Source of the DNA: Diphasiastrum complanatum
Taxonomy: Eukaryota > Streptophyta > Lycopodiopsida > Lycopodiales > Lycopodiaceae
Direction: 5' to 3'
Length of the DNA: 64,000 nucleotides
NCBI GenBank assembly: GCA_029204225.1
Contig: CM055108.1
Coordinates: 7,769,034-7,833,033 of the forward strand
The number at the start of each line of letters is the position of its first letter. Position 1 is the stretch's first letter. Positions 50,263 to 64,000 of the stretch are shown one piece after another. The notes under the pieces are model-generated. The model made no database searches and was not told the DNA's origin. It was given only the letters and a program-made list of their open reading frames with translations. The translations under genes and the position numbers were made by a program.

Positions 50263-50273
50263 TCTATATAAAG
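50263..50273 (+). promoter_or_regulatory. TATA-box-like sequence ahead of a pyrimidine tract
   Basis: CTATATAAAGG lies about 22 bases before the (CT)n array at 50295. A TATA box followed by a CT-rich start region is a plant core-promoter layout. No gene could be recognised downstream, so this may be a dead LTR promoter. Confidence 0.35.
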
Positions 50274-50290
50274 GAAGGTGATACAACCCT

Positions 50291-51954
<1,664 letters not shown>

Positions 51955-52250
51955 ACACTAATCAGCATGGCTTTCGCCCTGATATGGTAATATGACGGCT
52001 TAGCCTATCACTAAAATTTATAAGACTAGGTATCTTTCATTTTAACCAAGTTGTTAAGTAGCAATGCTTATTTTGTACATGGATAACAACTGACATTCAG
52101 CATTGTCTTCCTCACATACTGACTTGCATGGTTTTGTTTTGTGGGATGGTGGCAGGTACCAGTTGAATGTCTTGAAATAAGTCTTGCTTTATGGTGCTTT
52201 ACCGTACTGAATTTACTTCTCAGCTATACTATACCTTGTTGGTTTATGAA
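51955..52250 (+). repeat. dispersed direct repeat, copy 1 (partner 57625-57920)
   Basis: Shares GATCAGTATGGC-like, TGATA.GGT.ATAT.A.GGCT, TTTTGTTTTGTGGGATGGTG, GCAGGTA(C/T)CAG.TG and GCTTTATGGTGCTTT with the second copy, in the same order. The family is unknown. Confidence 0.7.
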
Positions 52251-52307
52251 TAAAGGTTTCAAAGGGTTTGGTCTTGCTTAAGCAAGAGAAACTATGTGAA
52301 TGCTTTA

Positions 52308-52308
52308 C

Positions 52309-52365
<57 letters not shown>
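52308..52365. repeat. compound (CT)n(CA)n microsatellite
   Basis: CT repeats to about 52330, then CA repeats to 52365. Confidence 0.97.
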
Positions 52366-53452
<1,087 letters not shown>

Positions 53453-53639
53453 CCAAGTTTTAGTACATGAAAGAAGTGCATCTCCTATCATGGATGTGAT
53501 CTTAATCATCTAGTAAAATTTGGTTTTCAATCTTGGGTGTGTTTTTATGTATTTGGAAGCAAGATCTTGATGTATGGTCATTTTGGTAGATAATCCCTTG
53601 ATTACTTTGCATGGACAAGTTTCATAGTTAAAGATTGTT

Positions 53640-54548
53640 CAGATCTTAGGATGTTCTCAGAGTGTTTGCAACTTTCATAGAGGGGATCAAATCATTTCTT
53701 GGTAATACATTTAACATGACTAATTTTGGCTTGATGCATTATTGTTTCACACTGAAGTGTGGCAAAAAGAAAATGTGCAATGCTTGCTTGATTAACTATG
53801 CTAAAAAATTGTTCAAAAGATATGATATGCATCAATTTAAGTCCCCAAGGACATCAATAAATACAAATATGAAGCTGACATCTCAAGGTGAGTCAAATGA
53901 GATAGATGTGTATCTATATTGAGAACTTGTTGAGAGTTTAATCTATCTCACTCATACATGTCCTGACATTTGTTTTTTTGTTGGGTGGGGATAGTAGGTC
54001 AATTAACGTAAAATTCTAGCAAATCGCAATGGATGAATGCAAAATGAATTTTACAATATTTTGGAGGTACAGTTCACCTTGGATTGCAGTATGGAAAACA
54101 AGTTGATTTCTAAAATGCTGATTGAAAAACAAAAACACATTTAATTTGGAAACAACAATTTTGTGGAATAGCATGAAGCAACCAATCATTGTCTTATCAT
54201 TTGTGAAAGTAGAATAACAATGTGGGACAAGAAGCATTGTGGTTGAGACATCTACGTGCAAATTTTGAGCAACCACAAATGAGTGCAACAAATTTAATTA
54301 TTTGTGATAAACAAAGTTGATTTCATCTCATTAGGAATCCAAAAGTTTAAGCTTGAACAAAACATGTAGAAATTTCTCATCACTTTGTTCAAGAAGAAAT
54401 TCAAAAAGAAATTATAGACTAGGGTTTTAAATCTTAGGTCTGAAAATCAACTAACAAACATTTTACAGAATCTCTAGGTATATATCAATGTGGATTTTTT
54501 TTTTCCAACTTTGTTAGGTTTAATAGAATGTAAATCAATCATTGAGGA
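53640..54548 (+). pseudogene. copia RT C-terminus and RNase H relic
   Basis: The frame 53662-53922 reads FNMTNFGLMHYCFTLKC and YAKKLFKRYDMHQFKSPRTS, the standard block after the copia YVDD box. Then, in shifting frames, come LQYGKQVDF, WNSMKQPIIVLS, a relic of the serine/aspartate stretch, KHVEISHHFVQEEIQKEI and NKHFTESLG. This is the RNase H order with many stops. It ends with a purine run (GAGGAAG) before TGTATTAGAAAACAG, the likely 3' LTR start. Confidence 0.8.
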
Positions 54549-57040
54549 AGTGTATTAGAAAACAGTGTGTCTTATTTCACAAACAAATTCTCTCTATAGA
54601 ATATTATGATTGTTAGTAACTAGATTAGTCAAAGTCCTAATTTAATCATTAATATCTATTTATTTTTCTTATTATTAGATTCATCTATTAATTGAAGTGT
54701 AAAGCTTCTCTTTAGTCTTCGACATGTGTGTGCACTTGTCAACTATGTGCTTGGATCACTCTTGACAATAATAGACTTGAGTTCTTTTCCATTAGTCCTG
54801 AATGCAAGCCACTTGGTTTTTTTCAAGAAATAGCTTTGTTCTTGTCCTCACTCAATATTTTCTCCTCCTCAACTTCAAGGTCTCTCTTGGTCTTGCTCTC
54901 CTTGGTCAATGGAACTAGCTTGTTTTTTCTTCATTTAATTTGTCTCCTTTGCTCAATGGAATTGATCACAATATGCACTTGGTCACAATTTTGCACATTC
55001 TTACATTTTCAATTGCTTATATTTTTTCAGTTCCATGACCAAGGGCCTCACTTTTTTCTCTTTTCATCTTTATTGGCTTCTCCACCATCTCTCTCATCCT
55101 AGTTCATTAAGTTTGCACTCTACAAATTTTCCATCCCTCACTCTTTATGTTTGCACCAAAATTTTGAGTCTTATCTTCAATACGAATAGTTTCTAGACTT
55201 GATCACATAAATTATTCAATATGCTACTTTGTAGGTAGCATTTTCTTCCTCAAAAAATATATCAAATTTAAGCATGACATCATTGTCATGTAACAATTTG
55301 AAATGGGCACAAATTTCTAGTGATCACATGAAAAGAAATATTCAAGGGACAATTGTAACCAAACTCATATGTTGTTTAGCTTTTTCCAATAATCATAAAT
55401 ATTCATGTTAATATTCACATGAGTGGAAGGCTCACATATGATGTGGAAAATCTGTTTGTAAGGATGAATGTGCTTGTTTTGATTTTTAACTTAAGTCCGG
55501 AATTCTCATTTCAAATACATCTATAGATTATTTGAATCATTAAAATCATTGGAAATGTCTAGGATTTTCATAATAGAAAAATGTTTATATGTCCAATAAT
55601 TAGACTTGCAAACTAGGAATATTGCTTGTTTGTAACGAGAGTGTCTCATGAAAGAGGAAACGAAAGACAAAAATGGTTATTAATCACCTCATAACAAGAT
55701 TTCTCAAGAATCCAATTCATGAATTTGTTTATGCATCAAAAGATTGAAATAATTCAAATTTGTAATTGTTTTGGCCTAGATATATAAATAGTTACATGAG
55801 CTCTTTAGATTTTTTATAAGTCAATTTGTCTAGAATATGGGGTACAACTGTTAGAATAATTATCTTGAATCAACTTACTTGCATGATAAATTTACTTCTT
55901 TTACATGTCGTGCATAGACAATATATGCATACTTTTGAATATACGCATATAAGTTCATGTGTGATAAAATGACTAGTGGTAACAAAGAAATTTTGAGAGA
56001 GAGGAGTCAGGAACAAGTGCGCACTTTTTTGCAATTGTGCAACTTAGACGATTTGGATATGAGTTTAATGTGAGTATCACATTATATATTTAATTTATTC
56101 AAGCATTGCACTTGTCATATTCTAGTGACTCTATCATTGACTTGATAAACTACATATATCTTTCATGTCAGGTAAGACCTTTTGGGGATTAAGATTTTTG
56201 TACTCATATAGAAGATATCCCAAAGGAAACATGGAGGTCACATAACTATCCTAAGTTAGAGAATATGTTAATATGATATTAATCTTAACATATTCAAACC
56301 TATCAAGGATAATATTATATGAAACCTTCTAGATGACATTGTGTAGAAAAAAATAACAAATACATATACTTTTAAGAGCCTATTGTCACAATTTTTTATG
56401 TCAAGAATGTCTGCAAACATGTGTATCATGTTTTTCACATATGTAACACGTTGTTTTTTGAATTAGAGTGTGGATGCTGCTTGTGAAAACTTTTGAATAA
56501 GCTTTCCTTATGGATATTTTATTGACATATTAGAACGAAAAGTCATGGAAATCAAAGTATAAGTTAACACGACATTCTAAGACATATAAAAGTACATAGA
56601 AAGTAAAAAAGAACTCATTTTTTATGGACGATATTTTTGCTCCGACAACATATTATAATAGAAATATATTTCATTCATAATTGTAATCAACACGAGATAC
56701 AACATTTGATTCTTGATTATTTAGCTTCTTCCAATTGTTCATTATCAATCCCGAATTACTCACAATCTGCTAGGTCTACATGGTAGATATCATATCCTCA
56801 CTTATAGATAACTCTTTAGAGACTTTTTGTTTTCCATTGTCATTCATTGCAAAGAATTTTCTTTGTTTGCTTGTTGCAACTTAAATTTAAGTGCTAATTT
56901 AGGTGTTGTTGAATTTTCAGATGGACTTATGCACACATGTAATCTAATAATGAAACATAGATGTTCTAAATCTAAACTTGATTACTGTAATGATAGCCTA
57001 CACCATCTCTAAACATTATGCAAAAGAACAATCTACTTTC
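54549..57040. other. AT-rich stretch, probably starting with a copia 3' LTR; no gene recognised
   Basis: TGTATTAGAAAACAGTGTGT at about 54549 is the likely LTR start. The end was not found. The + frame 54728-55102 (124 codons) is Leu/Ser/Phe-rich without a motif. Confidence 0.3.
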
Positions 57041-57043
<3 letters not shown>

Positions 57044-57073
<30 letters not shown>

Positions 57074-57105
57074 TGCATACACACACACACGCACGTGTGT
57101 GTGGA
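57044..57105. repeat. (GT)n ... (CA)n ... (GT)n microsatellite cluster
   Basis: GT repeats (57044-57071), GCATGCAT, CA repeats (57080-57090), then GTGTGTGTGG. The GT and CA parts are mutually complementary and could pair. Confidence 0.9.
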
Positions 57106-57150
57106 TATATATACATATTTATATATATATTTAAGCTTATGTACACTTTT

Positions 57151-57201
57151 GTATGCATGGGTGAGGGACCCCATGCATCCTCCTCCCTCACCCATGCATA
57201 C
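57151..57201. repeat. perfect inverted repeat with 17-bp arms
   Basis: GTATGCATGGGTGAGGG (57151-57167) and its exact complement (57185-57201), with a 17-base loop. Overlapping inverted repeats follow, as described in the findings. Confidence 0.9.
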
Positions 57202-57423
57202 ACTTTTTTTAACTAAAAAAAGATGGGGAGGAGGATGCATGTATGAGAAAAAGCATGCATGGCCCTCCTCCCCATGCATGCATGCATATTGGCTAGCCTA
57301 ATTTTTCAAAACACACCCGTGCCCTTCAAAACACAACCACCTTTCCATTAATAACTAATGGCCTCTCTCTCTTTATTAGCCCTCTCACTCTTTATTAGCC
57401 ACCTTTCCATTAATGCATAATGG

Positions 57424-57442
57424 GTCTCTCTCTCTCTCTCAG
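57424..57442. repeat. short (CT)n run
   Basis: About nine TC repeats, CT on the + strand, just before AGAGCAGTGC. Confidence 0.85.
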
Positions 57443-57500
57443 AGCAGTGCATGACATACCTACGTTGTAAGGGTCACTTGAATCAGTATAGCATGAATTT

Positions 57501-57512
57501 GCTCTGATACCA
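57501..57512 (-). other. primer-binding-site-like sequence
   Basis: In reverse it reads TGGTATCAGAGC, identical to the first 12 bases of the site at 22996. The sequence before it on that strand ends ..GTGTGC, not the ..CA of an LTR. It may be a relic or chance. Confidence 0.3.
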
Positions 57513-57624
57513 GCACACGTGTTCACACCAGGTCTTTTGGCTAAATAAAACTCCTAACGATTTAAACTTTTCATACTCCTCTTTGATTCAAACGAACTGA
57601 TATGGACCAATTGACTGTAAGTTG

Positions 57625-57920
57625 ATCAGTATGGCACTCGTCCTGATACGGTGATATAATGGCTTGGCCTATCGCTAAAACATTGTGTGTTTCGGAAGAC
57701 TGGACTATGTTTTAAAATGCTATTCAAAGCTGTTAAGTAGTATAACTTCTTTTGGACATGAATAACAACTGTCATTCAGCTATGACACCTGTCTTCCTCA
57801 CTAAACTAACTTGAGTAGTTTTGTTTTGTGGGATGGTGGCAGGTATCAGCTGGACGTCTTGAAAGTGGTTATGCTTTATGGTGCTTTTAAGTATTGTATT
57901 TTACTTTTGCTTTGTCAAGA
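57625..57920 (+). repeat. dispersed direct repeat, copy 2 (partner 51955-52250)
   Basis: Second copy of the unknown repeat. It lies just upstream of the unidentified ORF at 58066, whereas copy 1 has no such ORF after it. Confidence 0.7.
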
Positions 57921-58065
57921 AGAACTAAGTGCGGTCTTGTATCTCTCTCTCTTGCATCCTGGTGGTGTAAATCCGACTATTCCTTGGTTGGGATAGTATT
58001 GAAGCTCTATCTTTTATCCGATTCATAAGCTAACAAAGGTCCTTTTTTATGTTTTAGTCCATAGG

Positions 58066-58653
58066 ATGGTTTCAAAAGCTACAACTTTGGGTTATAGGGA
58101 GCCCCTACCTCCAGCTAGCTTTTTTGTTCAGTCTATTATTTGTTGTATGAAAAAGGCCATTGAGTTACATAGATTTATTATTAGCACTGATAGGGCTACA
58201 TGTGCTTCTGCTGGACCTAAGGATAAGATTCTTTGCTTGATTGATTTGCTAGAGACCATTGATTGGATAAAGATTTATCTTGAGTTTATTAAGAAGAAAC
58301 AACCGCTGAGCCTTGTGGAAAATCTTTATAGTCGTCTTATTGATTTTGTTGAAAAGTTTGAAGAGAAAGAAAAGTTCTGCAATTCGCACATCAGTAAAGT
58401 GTTAATGTGTTTAGAAAATGAAAATGGTATTTCTCCTACTGTAACTATGCCTTCCGCTTCTGATGCTCCCACCTCTCCTCACCCGCTTGTTTATACTGAA
58501 GACCTTGATGAAGACAGTGCCTCTCAACTTGAGATCTTTTCTCAGGATATTTGCGATATTGGTGACCTCTCCTCTTTTGAATTCTGCCAATCCAAAAACT
58601 GCCAAGTCCCCTTTGTTCCTGCTAGAATCATCGTTACAAAAGAGAAAAAGTAG
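58066..58653 (+). CDS. unidentified intact ORF, 195 codons
   Basis: An ATG-to-TAG frame of 195 codons, open across a region where most frames are broken every 60 codons or so. I do not recognise the product. The first two thirds are charged and helical (LIDLLETIDWIKIYLEFIKK, LYSRLIDFVEKFEEKEKF). The last third is acidic and Ser/Pro-rich (TPSAS-type linker, EDLDEDSASQLEIFSQDI) and ends in a basic KEKK. There is no signal peptide or membrane helix and no zinc-binding pattern. A possible splice acceptor (TTTTAG) lies 10 bases before the ATG, so it could be a last exon. It could equally be a retroelement gag or accessory ORF. Function is unknown. Confidence 0.45.
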   Translation: MVSKATTLGYREPLPPASFFVQSIICCMKKAIELHRFIISTDRATCASAGPKDKILCLIDLLETIDWIKIYLEFIKKKQPLSLVENLYSRLIDFVEKFEEKEKFCNSHISKVLMCLENENGISPTVTMPSASDAPTSPHPLVYTEDLDEDSASQLEIFSQDICDIGDLSSFEFCQSKNCQVPFVPARIIVTKEKK

Positions 58654-60303
<1,650 letters not shown>

Positions 60304-60492
60304 CATACACTCAAGCTTCCATATGTATTTGCAAAAAATGTTGTATGATCTCTTAGTATGTGCTGCATATGTCAAAATCATAATGTTAGTCTTATGTTTA
60401 GATCTAAACGTATATGAAAATTTGAAAGCATTTTGAAAATTTTATACTAACCATGTAATGACTGATACAAACACTGAGTTCCATTCATTTTT

Positions 60493-61316
60493 TCAATTGA
60501 GGACACTTGTTTACTGTGTGATTCCCTGTACAAATAGAACACCAGACATTTTCCCTAGTAGGCAAAGTCTTTGCAAACTTTTCAGATTCCTTGTTTGCTT
60601 CCCCGTGGAGATTTTCCAATGCTTTGATCTTCTCATCAAATTGCAACTACAACTTTTCCATCTGTTTTTGTTGGTTCTACCCAAGTTTCTCGAACTCATT
60701 GAGCATCTTTTTTGCAGTAGTGTTGGCATTCGTTGATGCAATAATGGTGGATGTCGTAGTAGTCTGCTCTGTTGTATAAGACAACATACTGATATTTGGC
60801 TCATCATTTGAATCTTCATCCTCCTCTCGAATTTCATTGTCCATAGCATTTATGGCATTTCAGCTCACGTCTGATCTGTTTACGTAGACTTGACAAAAAC
60901 CACATAACCGTGGCATTCTCATTAATCAGCTCAGGTTCGCATTCAGATCTGAGACGTTTCACCCGTTCAATGTAATCTCGAATGATTTCCCTCTTTCCCA
61001 TTTTAACTGAAAGGGTCTTCCATAAACTTTCGCGGTTTGGACCATGTGATAAGGGCTCGTTTAACAACCTCCCAATATGTACGCTCAGTTTCGTCTTGAT
61101 TATAGTACCAATCTTGTGTTGCGTCTGTTAAGGCCATAGGAAATAGCTTAAGTTTATTTTGAGGATAAATCTCGCCATAGACTTCATAGGATTCAGCATA
61201 GATCTGAAGAAATCTAACTAGATCTGTTAATCCATTATATTTGGGTAGATCCAATCAGGGTGCTCTTCTAACAATGATTGGATTGACTTCTTGTGGAGCA
61301 CTCAAGGGGCAGCCAT
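60493..61316 (-). pseudogene. Ty3/gypsy gag
   Basis: In reverse, from about ATG 61316, it reads LDLPKYNGLTDLVRFLQIYA, PQNKLKLFPMALTDATQDWY and YWEVVKRALI. This is the retrotransposon gag core (the '..FP.xLxxxAxxWY' landmark). After a shift come REIIRDYIERVKRLRSECEP and WFLSSLRKQIRREL. The C-terminus holds a zinc-knuckle-like VWCSICTGNHTVNKCPQL (spacing CxxCxxxHxxxxC, one residue shorter than usual). There is a TGA just before the core and at least two frameshifts. Protease and pol do not follow; the sequence breaks before the (CT)n array. Confidence 0.8.
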
Positions 61317-62530
61317 CTTCTCAGATTCAAATCAAGCAGACAATGAGATTGGATCTAGATTTTTCAATCAAAACTATTACAGATCAGATCTGCTTGATTT
61401 ATTTCTCTTTTTAAGAATCTGAATCTATATCATGAAAAAAACTTCGAAATTTGATCAACTGATACCTCTCAAAAATGATAAATTTCTCAGAATCCAAATC
61501 AGAATATATCAATTTTGACCCAAATTTTGACAGAGACTTGATTTGGAAAATTAGAAACTAAAAATAGGATTGGCGAAGGTCCCCTAGGCGAAGGTTGGCT
61601 CGACGAAGGTCCAACAATGCTATTTTTAAAAAAAAAAAAAACTCTCTGATCAACTTTTCTGACAATTTCTTGGGAAATAGCCTTTGCCAACCTTTCAGAT
61701 GAAAGATCTGACACAGAGAAAACTATGAAAAATCGGACGAAGGTTTCTAACACAAGAAAATATCGTTTCTATACTTTGGCGAGGGTAAAAATCAAGATTT
61801 TTTGTGATTTGATCAAAAAGAACCTTCGTCGAACTCAAAAATAGTATTTTATTATAAATAGAATGTTCTGGAAACTCGGCGAAGGTTCTGGCAAAGGATC
61901 AAGAATAATACTGGTAATTTTGCAAAACAGCGATTTTTTTGACAAAAATATGGCAATATGACAACTGATCCTTTGAGATCCTTTCTATTTTTGGTATTAT
62001 TCTTCGCCAACCTGGCAGTAGATAGATCTGAATCACACTTTAGCACAGTGAATCAGGCAAGGGTTATTTTTCTGTGTTTTTTTTATGATTTTAGTTATTT
62101 TTTGGTTTTTTTGACGGTTTTTCTGATGTTTCTGAAAATCTGCTAGGAATTAATCTTCGCCCTTCAAACTGAAGGTTCTATAAACAAAATTGAAGGTGTC
62201 TGCAACTCGGCGAAGGTTTCCTGAAAGAGGATAAAAAGTTCTAAGCTCTGATAATGCTTTTTGTCTCTTTTTGACCAAATCTGGTAGAGTTGACTGATTT
62301 TTGTTATTTTTTCTAATATCTCAGATCGAAATGGATCTTAAGATTGGTGATCTGAATAGCTTTCCCTGTTTAACAATCAGATCAGACTTCAAATAAGCAA
62401 ATCCACTCAAATCAAGCAAAATCAATCCCAGACTAACCCTAAAATGTAGATCTAATGCTATTCATGCCACGACAAGATGCCTAATGCAAGCTAACCATCC
62501 AACAAACATGCTACAAAATATTGGCGTAGC
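61317..62530 (-). other. gypsy leader with a repeated GGCGAAGGT word
   Basis: This is the untranslated stretch between primer site and gag. GGCGAAGGT or close forms, and its complement, recur about ten times between 61570 and 62215. The outer part (about 62290-62530) matches the leader of the opposite element at 63673-64000. Confidence 0.6.
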
Positions 62531-62548
62531 TCCCCAGCAACGGCGCCA
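62531..62548 (-). other. primer-binding site (Asp-type tRNA)
   Basis: In reverse TGGCGCCGTTGCTGGGGA, four bases after the LTR end. This is the typical site of plant Tat/Athila-type gypsy elements. Confidence 0.85.
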
Positions 62549-62552
62549 GAAT

Positions 62553-62775
62553 TGTAGTGGGTTTCTTTCCTTGCCTATCCTCAACCCAAGATATAATCAA
62601 TCTAGCATCGAGGAGATGAAGTTAGTTGTCACGCATAGATTCGTTCCCATGAGAGCGATAGTATAGTTTAGATTTCAGCATGAATGGAAAATCCAAACCT
62701 AACTCTAACATCCATTAATCCTAAGCATTAACACTACATCCATTAATAACAGATCCACAATGAAGATAGCTTACA

Positions 62776-62869
<94 letters not shown>

Positions 62870-63367
62870 AAGTATAATAACATGCAATCCCAATAACAAT
62901 CAAATCCAACAATTAGCAAAAATCCAAAGAAAGCATGAGAGATGGAGAAGGAAAGAAGAAGAGCAAGGACATTCATCAACCCATTTCTGAAGAGAACCAA
63001 TCTGCTTTATTGAAATGAGGAAATGAACATCAGGAGCAACTCGATTTGGTCTCTTTTTATAGTAGAGAGGAGGACCCTGGCCTCTGAATCCTATTGGTCC
63101 ATTCTGGCCTCTCTTTTTATTCAAATTTCAAAAAGTGTGGAAACCATCAAAATTGGAGGGAAACCCAACTTTATTCACTAACTTGACATTTAGGCCCTGC
63201 GACATTAAAAGTCCCGCAAAAAGGCCTAAAGTCCTTTTATTGACTTTTAACTAATCAATCAAATAACTATGTGATCATCGGGTTGGACTTACACACGCAG
63301 GGTGCCAAATCTCTCTCACTTATTAACTAGGGTTAGGGTTGCCTTGGGATTTGCAAAACCTCCAACA
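62553..63367 (-). repeat. 5' LTR of the reverse-strand gypsy element (815 bp)
   Basis: In reverse it starts TGTTGGAGGTTTTGCAAATC and ends CCACTACA before a 4-base spacer and the primer site. A reverse-strand TATA box (ACTATAAAAAGAG, about 63053-63065) lies in the middle. The downstream part holds the array at 62779-62864. Confidence 0.8.
62779..62864. repeat. (CT)n microsatellite inside the gypsy LTR, about 86 bp
   Basis: The equivalent position in the opposite LTR (about 63403-63431) holds only a short interrupted GA run, so the array expanded in this copy. Confidence 0.97.
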
Positions 63368-63650
63368 TCGTTATTTGGATATCATGTTTTTATACTTTTT
63401 ATGAGAGAGATAGGGAGAGAGAGAAAGAGTAAGATATCTTCATTGTGGATCTAGTATTAATGGATGTAGTGTTAATGCTTAGGATTAATGGATGTTAGAG
63501 TTAGGTTTGGATTTTCCATTCATGCTGAAATCTAAACTATACTATCGCTCTCATGGGAACGAATCTACGCGTGACAACTAACTTCATCTCCTCGATGCTA
63601 GATTGATTATATCTTGGGTTGAGGATAGGCAAGGAAAGAAACCCACTACA
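63368..63650 (+). repeat. LTR remnant of a second gypsy element, opposite orientation
   Basis: The sequence matches the last third of the LTR at 62553-63367 in reverse and ends CCACTACA. Its left end begins in mid-LTR (TCGTTATTTGGATATCATG), exactly at the start of the other LTR. Confidence 0.85.
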
Positions 63651-63654
63651 ATTT

Positions 63655-63672
63655 TGGCGCCGTTGCTGGGGA
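63655..63672 (+). other. primer-binding site of the second gypsy element
   Basis: TGGCGCCGTTGCTGGGGA, four bases after the LTR end. Identical to the site at 62531-62548. Confidence 0.88.
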
Positions 63673-64000
63673 GCTACGCCAATATTTTGTAGCATGTTTG
63701 TTGGATGGTTAGCTTGCATTAGGCATCTTGTCGTGGCATGAACAGTATTAAATCTGTATTTAGAGTTAGTTTGGGAGTATTTGTTTAATTTGAGTGGACT
63801 TGCTTGTTTGAAATCTAATCTGATTGTGGAATGGGAAAAGTTATTCAGATCACCAATCTTAAGATCCATTTGGATCTGAGATATCAGAAAAAACAACAAA
63901 AATTGGTCAAATCTGTCAGATTTTGGTCAAAAGGAGACAAAAATCGTCATCAGAGCCCAAAATATCAATCTTTAGTTCTGATTCATGGCAAGGAATAAAT
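63673..64000 (+). other. leader of the second gypsy element (continues out of the window)
   Basis: Matches the leader of the reverse element at 62530 downward (GAGCTACGCCAATATTTTGT, GGCATCTTGTCGTGGCATGA) with scattered substitutions. No gag has started by the window end. A frame through this stretch in reverse is a shadow. Confidence 0.8.

Noticed and set aside
57501-57512. Full retroelement starting from the TGGTATCAGAGC-like site
   Set aside because: No LTR end with CA adjoins it and no gag follows; kept only as a weak site.
62484-62666. ORF of 60 codons (also mirrored at 63537-63899)
   Set aside because: It spans the LTR end and primer-binding site in the antisense direction; both copies are open only because the sequences are homologous.

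Overview
The window is nuclear DNA of a land plant, most likely a seed plant with a large, transposon-rich genome. The evidence is plant-type Ty3/gypsy elements with chromodomains, Ty1/copia elements, primer-binding sites matching initiator-Met and Asp-type tRNAs, and one spliced host gene of a plant TraB type with a 4.6 kb intron. I cannot name the species.

The only host gene I can support runs from 10399 to 18502 on the + strand. It has eight coding exons joining into an uninterrupted 398-codon TraB-domain protein. Almost everything else is retrotransposon debris. From 1 to 7423 lie the 3' end of a gypsy polyprotein, a decayed extra ORF with a coiled coil, a reverse-strand RNase H fragment, and a deleted chromovirus with its 3' LTR. 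A non-LTR reverse transcriptase relic (- strand) lies at about 7775-8640 and a foldback element at about 10006-10185.

From 19405 to 25943 there is a chromovirus whose RNase H-tail/integrase segment is inverted in place. Its 3' LTR is split by a nearly complete 3.08 kb copia-type element that carries only a gag relic and has perfect 5-bp target-site duplications. From 27740 to 28330 there is a gypsy integrase relic. From 31191 to 36863 there are two reverse-strand chromovirus derivatives, both lacking most of the reverse transcriptase; one holds a solo LTR of the same copia family, again with perfect duplications. A copia gag-protease derivative between direct repeats lies at 36856-39834, followed by a reverse-strand copia pol with long LTRs to 45578.

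From 45579 to 64000 the sequence is mostly old, AT-rich and unrecognised. It holds a 259-bp tandem duplication, six long (CT)n arrays, a copia RT/RNase H relic, a cluster of ATGCAT-rich hairpins, an unidentified intact 195-codon ORF (58066-58653), and a reverse-strand gypsy gag. At the right edge a gypsy 5' LTR (- strand) abuts a second LTR of the same family in the opposite orientation, giving a large inverted repeat that leaves the window.

No prokaryotic-type system, CRISPR array, rRNA or tRNA gene was seen. The transposon ORFs are nearly all broken, so they should be read as relics. The working gene is the TraB gene; the candidates for something undescribed are the 195-codon ORF and the extra ORF at 1231-3714.
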